Positions 1 to 11,150 of a stretch of 64,000 nt of DNA are shown here, piece by piece. A program made the position numbers and the translations under genes. The notes beneath the pieces were generated by a model, which saw nothing but the letters and a program-made list of their open reading frames with translations, was not told the DNA's origin and ran no database searches. Positions within the stretch are counted from its first letter, which is position 1; each line of letters opens with the position of its first letter. The stretch is from Papaver somniferum (taxonomy: Eukaryota > Streptophyta > Magnoliopsida > Ranunculales > Papaveraceae). The stretch is from assembly GCF_003573695.1 (NCBI RefSeq), contig NC_039362.1, positions 199,494,991 through 199,558,990 on the forward strand, written 5' to 3'.

Positions 1-1511
1 CCGCCACACACTGGAGCACCAAACCCTATACCAGCTACCCAAACGCACCCTTCTCCCAAACCATCGACTTCACCTCCCCCATTCCTCTCTGCAACTTCAC
101 CACCTTCTTCAACAGAACCGTACCACCACCTTCTTCACCTCCACTGCCACCACCACACCTCCACCATCATCACCCCTATCTTTCTCCATCATTACCCCCT
201 TGTTCTAGCCTCCTATTATATAGTTTTCTCCCCTAATTTCTCTCTAAAAACCTAGGGAAGAAATCAATAAAATAGGACGAGTTGGAAAGATGCAATTGAA
301 GCATGGGACGGAGCAGGTGAACAAGGAAAATAATGGGTCGACGATTGAAGTGTCAAATCACATGTTTGGTGAGTAAAATTCGAAACCCTAATTTCAACTG
401 TCCAAATTAGTTTTTTGGGGATTTTTATAGAAAACCCTAATTTCTGTTAGGGAAAGCAGGAGGAAGAGAAGATAAAACATGGGTTCAAATTGTACTATCA
501 AATTAGGTAGAATCAAATACCTAATTTCTGTGTTGTTGGATTTTGGGGATTTGGGTGAAGAGCCCTAATTTTGTATTTTGGGGAAATGGGGTCTGTGGGT
601 ATAAATAGCCCTGTGGGTGTGATGTAAAAACTTTATGCCTGGATTAGCCAGTGTGTCCAGAACCAAGTTCTGTTAATGATCATTTTTGTGTTGTTCATGT
701 TGTGTTCATGTTTAATGTAATATCCTGTTGTGTTCTGTGTGTGATGTTTGTTCCTGTGATGTTTTGTATCCATCTGTCATGTTATGTTTGTGTTAATTAG
801 CATGTTTGTAATGTCTCTTCACATGATCTTGTAATTTCCTGTTTAAATCTCAGAGAAGCCAACTGAACCATGATGGTTATCTATTAGGATGGTTTTTGTT
901 GAACTCAAAATAGCTTAGGCTAGTTAGATTCCTAAAAGCCCAACTGATTTGTGATTAGTGGTGCTGTAAGAAGACCACTAATGCTAGGGGTCAGTGGTGG
1001 CTCTAAGGAGTTAATCAGCTACATTAGTTAGTAAGCCACTGCCTAGTTAGTCTGTGATTGGTTGTGCCTTAAACAGACAGCCAATACTAGGGGTTAGCTA
1101 AGGCTGTAAGGTTAGTTAACTAGACATATGACAAAAACTTAACCTAGGTGAACTAGCTAGGTGAAGGGAATTCTCATCCATCTCCTTACACTTCCCATCC
1201 ACAATTTCTTTCCCATGTTTTGTTTTGGTTAAGTTTTTCTTATTCTTTGCCACTGTCTTTGGCTCACTGCCACTGATTTTTTTATTTGTTTCTTTGGTTC
1301 TTTAATTCACTGCCTTAGGCTTACTGCCTTTGTTTAACTTCCACTGTCACTATCTCACTGCCACTTAGTTACTTGTTTAGATAACTCTAGCTTAGAAAAC
1401 AACAATAGCTCCCTCCAAGTCCCTGTGGACAAACCTTTTCTTCCCATCACTAGCTACAACTGATCCTGTGCACTTGCAGATCAATTTGTAGGTTCTTTCA
1501 AAACCCCACCA
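1..1511 (+). repeat. LTR 1 (5' end outside the window)
   Basis: Bases 1 to about 680 are nearly identical to 11803-12475 in LTR 3. They hold a TATA-like tataaata at 600-607. After about 680 the sequence diverges into a T-rich, low-complexity stretch with short duplications (for example around 950-1130). It regains similarity near the end, in a block reading roughly GTGGA...ctacaactga...GTGCACTTGC. It ends in CCA at 1511, seven bases before the primer binding site. Confidence 0.75.
600..607 (+). promoter_or_regulatory. LTR TATA box
   Basis: The motif tataaata lies in the conserved part of LTR 1. The same element is at 12402-12409 in LTR 3, and a degraded version (tataaatt) is at 7130-7137 in LTR 2. 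It is the likely core promoter of the element; no start site can be mapped from sequence alone. Confidence 0.5.
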
Positions 1512-1517
1512 AGTTTT

Positions 1518-1536
1518 TGGCGCCGCTGCCGGGGAC
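1518..1536 (+). other. Primer binding site, tRNA-Asp type
   Basis: TGGCGCCGCTGCCGGGGAC is complementary, apart from one position, to the 3' end of plant tRNA-Asp(GUC), whose acceptor arm ends in ...CCCCGGCAACGGCGCCA. It sits directly after the LTR end, as expected for minus-strand priming. Confidence 0.8.
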
Positions 1537-2400
1537 TCGGTTAGCGGCGCTGTTGTTGTTTTTTTTGAATTTTGATTTTTTTTGTGTTCTACCTTTGTTT
1601 GCTGTTCTCTGCATTTGTTTGCTGGTGCAGGTCTTGTTGCTGGCTATCCTTTGCTAGCTAGCTAGCTAACTGTTGCCTGTTGCTGCTAGACCTTTCTTAA
1701 CCTTGCTGCTGAGCTTGCCAAGCTGCTGGGTTGTAAGAACTTGACCCTTGTTGCTGCTGCCCTGCCTGCAAGCCCTGAACTGAACCACCTGCTGCTGCTG
1801 GTGCTCTTGTGCTGCTGTGGTGCTCCTGCTGGTGCCAGGCCAAGAATCCTATGAGCTGCTGCACCTGTTGCTGAACCAAAGCTGCTGCACCTGGTGCCAG
1901 GCCAACTGACCCTGTGCACTTGCAGCTTTGCTGAACCAAAGCTGCAGCCTGAAACCCAAAGCCTGCTGCTGACCTGTTGTTGTTTGAACCTGAACTGGTG
2001 ATCCTGCTGCCACTGAAGCTGCTGCAGCTGGTGTAGAATAAAGCCCAACTGGGCTGTAAGCTGCAGAAGGTGAAGAAAGTGAACCAAAGCCCAACTGGGC
2101 CTCAGAAAAGCCAAAGCTTAGGATGATCCAAAGCCCAACTGGGCTTTTGCAACCAAACTGAACAGCTGGGCTGTGCTTCAAAGGTAAGCCTAAACCCATT
2201 AAGAGAACCCAACCTGTGGGCTTCCATTTTTAATTTGTGGGCTTGTAATAAATTTTGTTTTTCCTTATTTTTTTTTTTATTTGGGTTTGTAATAATTTTT
2301 CTTTTTCCTCTTTTTCTTTCTTTTATGGGTTTGTAATTATTATTGTTGTTTTTATTTTCTTTTATGGGTTGTGCTAATTTATGATAGGATAATTTAAAAA
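1537..2400 (+). other. CTG-rich leader of gag-only element 1
   Basis: Non-coding, dominated by gctgctg-type triplets and pyrimidine runs. The palindromic core GCCCAACTGGGC occurs three times (about 2045, 2091 and 2132). Long open frames here on the minus strand are leucine/glutamine-rich consequences of the triplet bias and are not called as genes. Confidence 0.5.
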
Positions 2401-2429
2401 CAAAAAAAAAAAAAAAAAAATTTACTTGC

Positions 2430-2665
2430 TCCCAGATTTTAAAACCAAATTTTATTTTGCTCCCACATTAACAACCAAATTTTTCTTCTTCCTCCTTATC
2501 CCGACAAAACCAAAATTCGCCCATAAAAACCAAAAAGTTTTCCAAATCTTTCCCTAAAAACCAAAATTTTTCTTTTTCCCATCAAAACCAAATGTCTCCC
2601 GCCAAAACCAAATTTTTCCCAACAAAACCAAATTTTTCCAAAAAGTCCAATCCCTTAAAAACCAA
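2430..2665 (+). repeat. AAAACCAAATTTT-type leader repeats
   Basis: About ten imperfect copies of a short motif (AAAACCAAATTTT with variants), separated by C-rich spacers, lie just upstream of the gag ORF. A shorter version of the same array precedes the second ORF (about 7885-8085). Confidence 0.6.
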
Positions 2666-2709
2666 ATTTTGAGCTTTGTAAACTCTTTACTTAGCCTTTG
2701 AGCCCAATC

Positions 2710-4428
2710 ATGTATAGATCTTTTTCTACAGTTGGGGAATACAACGAATTCCTTAGAGAACTTGCGTGTGGACAAACTTCACGTTATGAACCTCCCATAG
2801 ACCATGATGTCAATAGTCATAGGAATTATTATGGACATTTTCAAAGTCCCGAGCTTCAATACATGAACCCTAATGACTATTCACACATGCATCATTCGCC
2901 ACAACGTGAAAATGAACATTTTGCTAATACCTCACTCACACAATCATCTCTTGTGGATCAATTAGAAGCTCGAATCGCAGTTTTAGAAATGCAATCACAT
3001 GAGGAGTCTGTCACATCTAATTTCCTTAGGCAACCTAAAATCTATGCATGTCCCGCATGTGGTAGTTTAGACCACCCTGTTGAGAATTGTCATATTTTGC
3101 ATAATTTTAGGCAATCTAGAGAAAATCCAAGGTATGAAATGCCCATAAATTGTGAGAATGGTAGTCATTGGGAACATAATCAATCCTTTGAGGGTTGCGA
3201 TCAATCTTTTATAAACCCTAATGACCATGCACACATGTACCAATCACCACAATTTGAACATGAAGAATTTTGTACTCCCATTAATTTAGACTCCACCACA
3301 GAAGCTTTCAGACTCAGTGAGCAAAACTTCGATAGATCTACATCACGAATTCAGGCATATTTAGATCAGATTTTGCTTCACCTACAAAAGGAGGAAATTC
3401 ATGAGGAAATGTATGTTGTCCCTAATGAAGTGTCTAGTCCCATTCATGTAAATGATGTTGAATATGAACCTAATTTAGAGGAACATGAATTGACTAACGA
3501 CACCACCACTTTTAATGAGGACCAATATGCATGCTACCATGATGATGATTATGATGATGTGTTAGAAGAACATGAAAATATTTTGGAACCTGTTGGTTCA
3601 ATAACATATGGCTTCTCGCCCTCGACCTTCATGAATGTTGTTTTTTCTAATACTCATTGTAATTCATATGATTTTGATATTAACATGGGATTCGTACAAT
3701 TATTCTGTGAAGATGAACATGACATAGGAATAGTTGAATCTTCTGTAGACACTAATATGCATGAAAATATATTTGATGTGTCTGATTCTCTACCTAGGTC
3801 ACATTGTGATATTTCTCCTGATTTGCCAATGCATGAGAAGGAATCTGTTGATGATGTTGATGACTCTGATTGTGATCTTGCCAATTTGTTTGATGATTGT
3901 GAGCATGTTGTGACACTTGTAGAAGACTTAGGAGATGTTGATGTGATTAGTAATGATGTGCCTATCCTCCTACATGAGTCACAATCTGTTGGCCTTCCAC
4001 CCAACCTAGATTTGGTTTGTACCCATATTGTCAAACCGACTTTTCTGAGAGTCCCTAATCTAGGTTTGGAACTGTGTGCTTCCCAAGTCCTCTTGGACTA
4101 TTTTGCTTCTAAGTATAATACATTTGAGGAACCACAGTTGGAATTAGCATGTTTGCCCGTCCCTAGCACAGTTCACTTTGAGCTAGACCTTGTGCATGAT
4201 GAACCCCCAAAACTGCGAGATTTTGTTTCCAAAATTTTATCCGTTGAAAAATCCAGGTTTGGGGGTAGCTCATTTTGTTTCACAGTTTCCCTTGCGTTTC
4301 TTTCCTGTTATATTTGTGTGAAGCTGTTGAAACCTCTACACTTTGTCTTTTGGGTTGATCCTCAACTCTTTAGATTGTTAGTGTATGGTGAATTTTTTGT
4401 ATATAATCCAGTAGATAAAATTTCTTAA
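2710..4428 (+). CDS. gag-like zinc-knuckle protein, copy 1
   Basis: An uninterrupted 572-residue ORF. The first in-frame ATG is at 2710, and the frame stays open slightly upstream without another ATG. A short coiled-coil-like stretch (about residues 80-100) precedes a CX2CX4HX4C zinc knuckle at C114, C117, H122 and C127, the nucleic-acid-binding signature of retroelement Gag. The middle is acidic (runs of D and E near residues 270-300). The last 60 or so residues are strongly hydrophobic and could form one or two membrane segments. The knuckle lies unusually far forward: normally a capsid domain of several hundred residues precedes it, and here there are only 113 residues. No protease or pol follows. 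The copy at 8126 is highly similar over its whole length. Nucleocapsid-like function is inferred; the rest is unrecognised. Confidence 0.75.
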   Translation: MYRSFSTVGEYNEFLRELACGQTSRYEPPIDHDVNSHRNYYGHFQSPELQYMNPNDYSHMHHSPQRENEHFANTSLTQSSLVDQLEARIAVLEMQSHEESVTSNFLRQPKIYACPACGSLDHPVENCHILHNFRQSRENPRYEMPINCENGSHWEHNQSFEGCDQSFINPNDHAHMYQSPQFEHEEFCTPINLDSTTEAFRLSEQNFDRSTSRIQAYLDQILLHLQKEEIHEEMYVVPNEVSSPIHVNDVEYEPNLEEHELTNDTTTFNEDQYACYHDDDYDDVLEEHENILEPVGSITYGFSPSTFMNVVFSNTHCNSYDFDINMGFVQLFCEDEHDIGIVESSVDTNMHENIFDVSDSLPRSHCDISPDLPMHEKESVDDVDDSDCDLANLFDDCEHVVTLVEDLGDVDVISNDVPILLHESQSVGLPPNLDLVCTHIVKPTFLRVPNLGLELCASQVLLDYFASKYNTFEEPQLELACLPVPSTVHFELDLVHDEPPKLRDFVSKILSVEKSRFGGSSFCFTVSLAFLSCYICVKLLKPLHFVFWVDPQLFRLLVYGEFFVYNPVDKIS

Positions 4429-5799
4429 AAACCCTTTTGTTCCTTTTGTATATATTTTGCTAATCCAATATGATCTCGGCTGAAATATGTTGGATTTTTT
4501 TTGCCTTGAATAACGGAGTTTTAATTCTGCTTTCGCCGAAATCGGGTATTCTCTCTCCTTTTACTCTACTCAGCATGTCCCTTTCCATATGTTGCATTTT
4601 AATTCTTTCCATATTTTGAAACATTGAGGACAATGTTTAGTTTAGGTTTGGGGGTATAGAGTAGATACCATGATAATTTGCCATAATTGAAAACGAACTC
4701 CTTCTTTTTGAAAAAATTGAAAAATTCCAAAAAAAATTGAAAAATCAAAATTCAAAAAAAATTAAAAAATGAAAAATCATAAAAAATGGAGCTCATTTAC
4801 CTTGAAATGTTGACTCTTGTGCAAATATGTATTTTTATTAGGAGTCTTAGTCTAGATATTTAGGCACCCTGATTCTAGCACAATTCACATTGTGATAAGA
4901 AATTTGCACGCGCACGATCTACCAATACATGTATGGCCTCGATCTTCAAGGTGTTTGATAGGAAGTTACGATTGCCAATCACTTTAGAATACTGAACGAA
5001 ACTTGACTAGCTTGTTCTTTGGTTGGTTGGGATAGAAGGTGGAGGTTACATTAAGAAAGACAACCATCGAATTTAACTGGGTGCATCAAAAAGGGCTACC
5101 TCTTGCAAAGTGTCATGTAATTTTTGTTTCTTTTTGTTATGTATCAAAAGTGTTTCCTTAGTTAAAAAAAAAAAAAAGAGAAAAAAATATCAGAAAAATA
5201 CACAAAAAAATCAAGTATTTATCAATTCCATCATCTCTTGTTCCAAAAATAAAAAGAGAGTAGTCAATGTAAATAAGAGTCATGTAAATAGTCATCTTTT
5301 GTTGTTTCTTTGTAATAAGCAAGGAGGGTGTATGCCATTGATGTACAACGCGAGTAATTGTGAAATACCTCCAACTCATTCACAATTCTCGTAAAGTCCG
5401 GACAGCTAGCTAGATTTCGACCTCAGTTCTTAGCCTGAGAAACTATCTCTTGGTGATTAGTAGTCATAACTTCAGATCTTTCTTTACACATGTGTAGATA
5501 CACTTTACACTCTTATCACATGTCTTTTTTTGTTATCAGTGCTAGGATTGTGCCTTCGATAGCTAGATTGACATCTCCATTTTGCTGTGAGCTTAAACTG
5601 TTTTGCTCATGTCACATTTGATGGAATCTGAGCTTATATTTTGACCTAGAACTTTGTAGGTACGTTCTAAGCAAACCTTCACGAGACTTCAACTCGTCCA
5701 CTAGGGACACTTAGTGGTTTAAAAGGCTTAGTGCATACGCTAAATGCATTCGAGAGACCAGCGACAGTGGTATAGTTAGGATTTCCTTAGTTTTGTTTG
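4429..5799 (+). other. 3' non-coding region of gag-only element 1
   Basis: About 1.4 kb without a credible gene. It holds A-rich runs near 4700-4790 and 5165-5215, and conserved blocks shared almost base for base with 9848-11150. A hairpin plus polypurine-like tract at 4619-4656 is listed separately. Confidence 0.6.
4619..4656 (+). promoter_or_regulatory. Internal hairpin followed by polypurine-like tract
   Basis: AAACATTG-AGGA-CAATGTTT (4619-4638) is a perfect 8 bp stem with loop AGGA. Five bases later comes AGGTTTGGGGGTA (4644-4656), identical to the terminal polypurine tract at 5821. The same arrangement is at 10037-10074 in the second element. A further copy of the 13-mer lies inside the gag ORF at 4255-4267. 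Confidence 0.55.
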
Positions 5800-5834
5800 A
5801 CTTGAGGACAAGTAAAATTCAGGTTTGGGGGTAT
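5800..5834 (+). other. Terminal hairpin and polypurine tract of element 1
   Basis: ACTTG-AGGA-CAAGT (5800-5813) can form a 5 bp stem with the same AGGA loop as the internal hairpin. It precedes the polypurine tract AGGTTTGGGGGTA (5821-5833), which abuts the TG of LTR 2. This is the expected position of the plus-strand primer. Confidence 0.7.
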
Positions 5835-7231
5835 TGATGAGTGCCAAATATTGTATATATCTATCCCTTTTTGTTGGCATTTAACTCATCTTTTGTGCAT
5901 TAATTCTACATTTTATCCCATATTCTGTATTTTCATTGTTTTCAAGAATAAATATTTTTCTTACTTAATTTTGCATTTTTAGGTAATAAATAAAGTCTGG
6001 ATGAATTGCGGAGCGGAAAAGAGTTGAAGAGTGGTGAAAAGCCGGAAGAAATTACGCAAGGAAGCCGCAAAGAATGGAGCGCACGTCCAAAAAGCTAGGA
6101 ATGGGCTCAAGAAGGAAGAATTGTTCTTAAAGAAGATATGGGCTTGGCATACCCAAGGCCCAAAACCCTTACCCAAACCCATTTTCTATAACCAAAACCG
6201 CATCCATCTTCAGCCGTCGGATTGGATCCATCTCATCATCCGATGGTCGCTCCTTCATGGCGCATCAAAATCTGAAGCTCCTGCAAAACACCATAGTGCC
6301 TAAATTCCAAGCCTTCAGATTAGATTGTAGTTGAATCCAACGATCGCTTCTTTGCCTGCGCATCAAACCCAGATACTTCCGCTTAACACTACAACACCTA
6401 ACTCCATCTGGCGCCGTTAATTTCGTTGTATATCTGCATCCAACGGTCGCTGCCAGCATCTTCACTTTTATCCGTTAGATCAATCTTCATCTCCACACCC
6501 CACGGCTCAGCGTCGCAGATCATCAAACTCGATACGCCCGCTTAACACCATAGTACCAGAAACATATAACCCAAACAAACTACCCCTTCTTCTTTCTTCC
6601 ATCGAGCTCTCCTTCACCACCATACCCTGTTTGCAGAACCACCACCACCTACTCTGTCGTACCAGTTCCATCGCCACCTCCTTCTCCATAAACAACTCCC
6701 CACAACAACCACAATCCATCATATCCCTCAATACCCCCATCACCTATTAATCTATTTCAACAACTCCACCATCCTCATCACTGTTAGGGTTGGATTTGGT
6801 GAATTAGGTTGATAGATGAAGCAATTGGCGCGTGGGAATGGAGCAGGTGAACAAGGAAAATAATGGGTCGACGATTGAAGTGTCAAATCACATGTTTGGT
6901 GAGTAAAATTCGAAACCCTAATTTCAACTGTCCAAATTAGGTTTTTGGGGATTTTTATAGAAAACCCTAATTTCTGTTAGGGAAAGCCTGGAGACGAATA
7001 GAGAGAAACATGGGTTCAAATTGTACTATCAAATTAGGTAGAATCAAATACCTAATTTCTGTGTTGTTTGATTTTGGGATTTGGGTGAAGAACCCTAATT
7101 TTGTATTTTGGGGAAATGGGGTCTGTGGGTATAAATTGGGACTGTGGGTGTGTGTGAGAGAGTATGCTGGAATAGCCAGTGTCCAGAACTTTGTTCTGTT
7201 AAAGAATTTTCACGCTTTCCCGGGCCTACCA
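5835..7231 (+). repeat. LTR 2, shared by both internal regions
   Basis: Starts TGATGAGTGCC directly after the polypurine tract and ends CCA before a primer binding site. At about 1397 bp it is much shorter than LTR 3 (2642 bp) or the estimated LTR 1 (about 2.1 kb). It lacks nearly all sequence downstream of the block ccagaac...tgttctgttaa, so its 3' part has been deleted or never contained the extra segment. It acts as 3' LTR for element 1 and 5' LTR for element 2. Confidence 0.75.
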
Positions 7232-7319
7232 AGTTTTTGGCGCCGCTGCCGGGGACCATTTTGCATTTAAATATAATATCTTTGAGGCCTACCAAGTTTT
7301 TGGCGCCGCTGCCGGGGAC
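7223..7319 (+). repeat. Duplicated LTR end plus primer binding site
   Basis: A 34 bp stretch covering the last bases of the LTR and the whole primer site occurs twice without a mismatch, at 7223-7256 and 7286-7319, with a 29 bp AT-rich spacer. The two primer sites TGGCGCCGCTGCCGGGGAC are at 7238-7256 and 7301-7319. Confidence 0.85.
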
Positions 7320-8125
7320 TGGTGCTGTGTTTTTCTTGTTGTTTTATTAGCTATTTTTGCATTTCACTGCATAGCATTTGCATCTGCATCTGCTTCACTT
7401 CATTTGCTGTTGGACCTGCTGTTCTGAACCTGTTTTTCCTCTGCTGGGACGCCACCAAGGAAAAGAACCAAAGCCCAACTTGGTTTTTGCAACAATATCA
7501 GAGCAGCTGGGCTGTGCTTAAAAGGTAACCCATTTAAGAGAACCCGAATTGTGGGCTTCCAATTTTTAATTGTGGGCTTGTAATATTAAAGCCAATTTTT
7601 GGGCTTTTTATTTTCTGTTTGGTTTGTAATTAATTTTTGTGGGCTTGTTTGTTTAATTTGTGGGCTTGTTTTTAATTTTTGTGAGCTTGTTTAATTTGGA
7701 CTGGTATTTTGTATTCTGGGTTTTTAAACCCAGCTGAGCTTGTAACCGATCACGCTAGGTTAACTCGTTAGTGGGCCGAGTACCCAAATTCTAGGCCGAG
7801 ATTTTGGACTCAGTTTCACCAAACGTTTTCAAACCAGCTGAGCCAAAGCAAACACAAAACCAACAGTGGGCTTGCTCCCATTCAAAAACCAAATTTTATT
7901 TTCTTTTAAAATAAATAAATAAATAAATATTTTCTCTCCCATTCAAAAACCAAAATTTTTACTTGCTCCCAAATTTTAAAACCAAATTTTATTTTGCTCC
8001 CACATTAACAACCAATTTTTTTTTTTCTTTTATCCCACCAAAACCAAATTTTTCCCAAAAATCCAAACCCTTTAAAAACCAAATTCTGAGCTTTGTACAT
8101 TCTTTACTTAGCTTTTGAGCCAATC
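7320..8125 (+). other. Leader of gag-only element 2
   Basis: Non-coding leader, rich in the phrase gtgggcttgt, followed by AAAACCAAATTTT-type repeats (about 7885-8085). It is shorter than the leader of element 1 and mostly lacks its CTG-rich block. Confidence 0.5.
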
Positions 8126-9847
8126 ATGAATAGATCTTTTTCTACAGTTGGGGAGTACAACAAATCCCTTAGAGAACTTGCATATGGACAAACTTCACGT
8201 TATGAACCTTCCACGGACCATGATGTCAATAGTCATAGGAATTATTATAGACATTTTCAAAGTCCCGAGCCGCAATACATGAACCCTAATGACTATTCAT
8301 ACATGCATCATTCATCGCAACGTGAAAATGAACATTCTGCTAGAGCCTCACTCACACAATCATCACTTATGGATCAAATAGAAGCTCGAATCACAACTTT
8401 AGAAATGCAATCACATGAGGAATCTGTCACATCTAATTTTCTTAGGCAACCTGAAATCTATGCATGTCCCGCATGTGGTAGTTTAGACCACCCTGTTGAG
8501 AATTGTCATATTTTGCATAATTTTAGGCAATCTAGAGAAAATCCAAGGTATGAAATGCCCATAAATTGTGAGAATGGTAGTCATTGGGACCATAATCAAT
8601 CCTTTGAGGGTTGCGATCAATATTTTGTAAACCCTAATGACCATGCACACATGTACCAATCACCACAATTTGAACATGAAGAATTTTGTACTCCCATGAA
8701 CTTAGACTCCACCATAGAAGCACTTAGTGAGCAAAACTTCGATAGATCTACATCACGAATTCAGGCATATTTAGATCAGATTTTGCTTCACCTACAAAAG
8801 GAGGAAATTCATGAGGAAATGTATGTTGTCCCTAATGAAGTGTCTAGTCCCATTCATGTAAATGATGTTGAATATGAACCTAATTTAGAGGAACATGAAT
8901 TGACTAACGACACAACCACTGTTAATGAGGACCAATATGCATGCTACCATGATGATGATTATGATGATTATGATGATATGTTAGAAGAACATGAAAATAT
9001 TGTGGAACCTGTTGGTTCAAAAACATATGGCTTCTCGCCCTCGACCTTCATGAATGTTGTTTTTTCTAATACTCATTGTAATTCATATGATTTTGATATT
9101 GACATGGGATTCGTACAATTATTCTGTGAAGATGAGCATGACATAGGAATAGTTGAATCTTCTATAGACACTAATATGCATGAAAATATATTTGATGTGT
9201 TTGATTCTCTACCTAGGTCACATTGTGATATTTCTCCTGATTTGCCAATGCATAAGAATAAATTTGTTGATGATGTTGATGATTCTGAGTGTGAACTTGC
9301 TAATTTGATTGATGATTGTGAGCATGATGTGACATGTGTAGATGATTTAGGAGATTTTGATTTGATTAATAATGATGTGCCTATCGTCCTACATAAGTCA
9401 CAATCTGATGGCCTTCCACCCAACCTAGATTTGGTTTGTACCCATATTGTCAAACCGACTTTTCTGAGAGTCCCTAATCTAGGTTTGGAACTGTGTGCTT
9501 CCCAAGTCCTCTTGGACTATTTTGCTTCTAAGTATAATACATTTGAGGAACCACAGTTGGAATTAGCATGTTTGCCCGTCCCTAGCACAGTTCACTTTGA
9601 GCTAGACCTTGTACATGATGAACCCCCAAAACTGCGAGATTTTGTTTCCAAAATTTTATCCGTTAAAAAATCCAGGTTTGGGGGTAGCTCATTTTGTTTC
9701 ACAGTTTCACTTGCGTTTATTTCCTGTTATATTTGTGTGAAGCTGTTGAAACCTCTACACTTTGTCTTTTGGGTTGATCCTCAACTCTTTAGATTGTTGG
9801 TGTATGGTGAATTTTTTGTATATAATTCAGTAGATAAAATTTCTTAA
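8126..9847 (+). CDS. gag-like zinc-knuckle protein, copy 2
   Basis: An intact 573-residue ORF, collinear with the one at 2710-4428. The ATG at 8126 aligns with the ATG at 2710, and the frame is open upstream but that stretch differs from copy 1. It keeps the CX2CX4HX4C knuckle, the acidic middle (with one extra D-Y-D unit) and the hydrophobic C-terminus. Differences are mostly single substitutions and a small deletion after the phrase STIEA. The divergence is concentrated in the first 100 residues and in a stretch about two thirds along; the segment after the knuckle and the C-terminal third are almost unchanged. That two copies separated by many substitutions both stay open over 1.7 kb suggests past selection on the protein (inference). 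Confidence 0.75.
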   Translation: MNRSFSTVGEYNKSLRELAYGQTSRYEPSTDHDVNSHRNYYRHFQSPEPQYMNPNDYSYMHHSSQRENEHSARASLTQSSLMDQIEARITTLEMQSHEESVTSNFLRQPEIYACPACGSLDHPVENCHILHNFRQSRENPRYEMPINCENGSHWDHNQSFEGCDQYFVNPNDHAHMYQSPQFEHEEFCTPMNLDSTIEALSEQNFDRSTSRIQAYLDQILLHLQKEEIHEEMYVVPNEVSSPIHVNDVEYEPNLEEHELTNDTTTVNEDQYACYHDDDYDDYDDMLEEHENIVEPVGSKTYGFSPSTFMNVVFSNTHCNSYDFDIDMGFVQLFCEDEHDIGIVESSIDTNMHENIFDVFDSLPRSHCDISPDLPMHKNKFVDDVDDSECELANLIDDCEHDVTCVDDLGDFDLINNDVPIVLHKSQSDGLPPNLDLVCTHIVKPTFLRVPNLGLELCASQVLLDYFASKYNTFEEPQLELACLPVPSTVHFELDLVHDEPPKLRDFVSKILSVKKSRFGGSSFCFTVSLAFISCYICVKLLKPLHFVFWVDPQLFRLLVYGEFFVYNSVDKIS

Positions 9848-11150
9848 AAACCCTTTTGTTCATTTTGTATATATTTTGCTAATCCAATATGATCTCGGCT
9901 GAAATATGTTGGATTTTTGCCTTGAATAACGGAGTTTTAATTCTGCTTTCGCCGTACAATCGGGTATTCTCTCTCCTTTTACTCTACTCAGCATGTCCCT
10001 TTCCATATGTTGCATTTTAATTCTTTCCATATTTTGAAACATTGAGGACAATGTTTAGTTTAGGTTTGGGGGTATAGAGTAGATGCCACGATAATATGCC
10101 ATAATTGAAAACAAAACTCCATCTTTTTGAAAAAATTGAAAAATTCCAAAAAAAATTAAAAAATGAAAAATCATAAAAATGGAGCTCATTTACCTTGAAA
10201 TGTTGACTCTTGTGCAAATATGTATTTTTATTAGGAGTCTTAGTCTAGATATTTAGGCACCCTGATTCTAGCACAATTCACATAGTGATAAGAAATTTGC
10301 ACGCGCACGATCTACCAATACATGTATGGCCTCGATCTTCAAGGTGTTTGATAGGAAGTTACGATTGCCAATCACTTTAGAATACTGAACGAAACTTGAC
10401 TAGCTTGTTCTTTGGTTGGTTGGGATAGAAGGTGGAGGTTACATTAAGAAAGACAACCATCGAATTTAACTGGGTGCATCAAAAAGGGCTACCTCTTGCA
10501 AAGTGTCATGTAATTTTTGTTTCCTTTTGTATATGTATCAAAAGTGTTTCCTTCTTAAAAAAAAAAAAATCAAGTATTTATCAATTCCATCCTCTCTTGT
10601 TCCAAAAATAAAAGAGAGTAGTCAATGTAAATAAGAGTCATGTAAAGAGTCATCTTTTGTTTTATTGTAATAAGCAAGGAAGGGTGTATGCCATTGATGT
10701 ACAACGCGAGTAATTGTGAAATACCTCCAACTCATTCACAATTCTCGTAAAGTCCGGACAGCTAGCTAGATTTCGACCTTGGTTCTTAGCCTGAGAAACT
10801 ATCTCTTGGTGATTAGTAGTCATAACATCCGATCTTTCTTTACACATGTGTAGATACACTTTACACTCTTATCACATGTCTTTATTTGTTATCAGTGCTA
10901 GGATTGTGCCTTCGATAGCTAGATTGACATCTCCATTTTGCTGTGAGCTTAACTGACTTGCACATGTCACATTTGATGGAATCTGAGCTTATATTTTGAC
11001 ATAGAACTTTGTAGGTACGTTCTAAGCAAACCTTCACGAGACTTCAACTCGTCCACTAGGGACACTTAGTGGTTTAAAAGGCTTAGTGCATACGCTAAAT
11101 GCATTCGAGAGACCAGCGACAGTGGTATAGTTAGGATTTCCTTAGTTTTG
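9848..11150 (+). other. 3' non-coding region of gag-only element 2
   Basis: Collinear with 4429-5790, with small indels. It contains the internal hairpin (10037-10056) and polypurine-like tract (10062-10074). No gene is supported. Confidence 0.6.

Noticed and set aside
1686..2199. Minus-strand open frames rich in L, Q and A
   Set aside because: Triplet bias of the leader; overlapping frames in all phases show it is compositional.
3654..4034. 126-codon minus-strand frame inside gag copy 1, with a counterpart at 9073-9453
   Set aside because: It mirrors the codon structure of the sense gag ORF, and conservation is explained by the sense protein.
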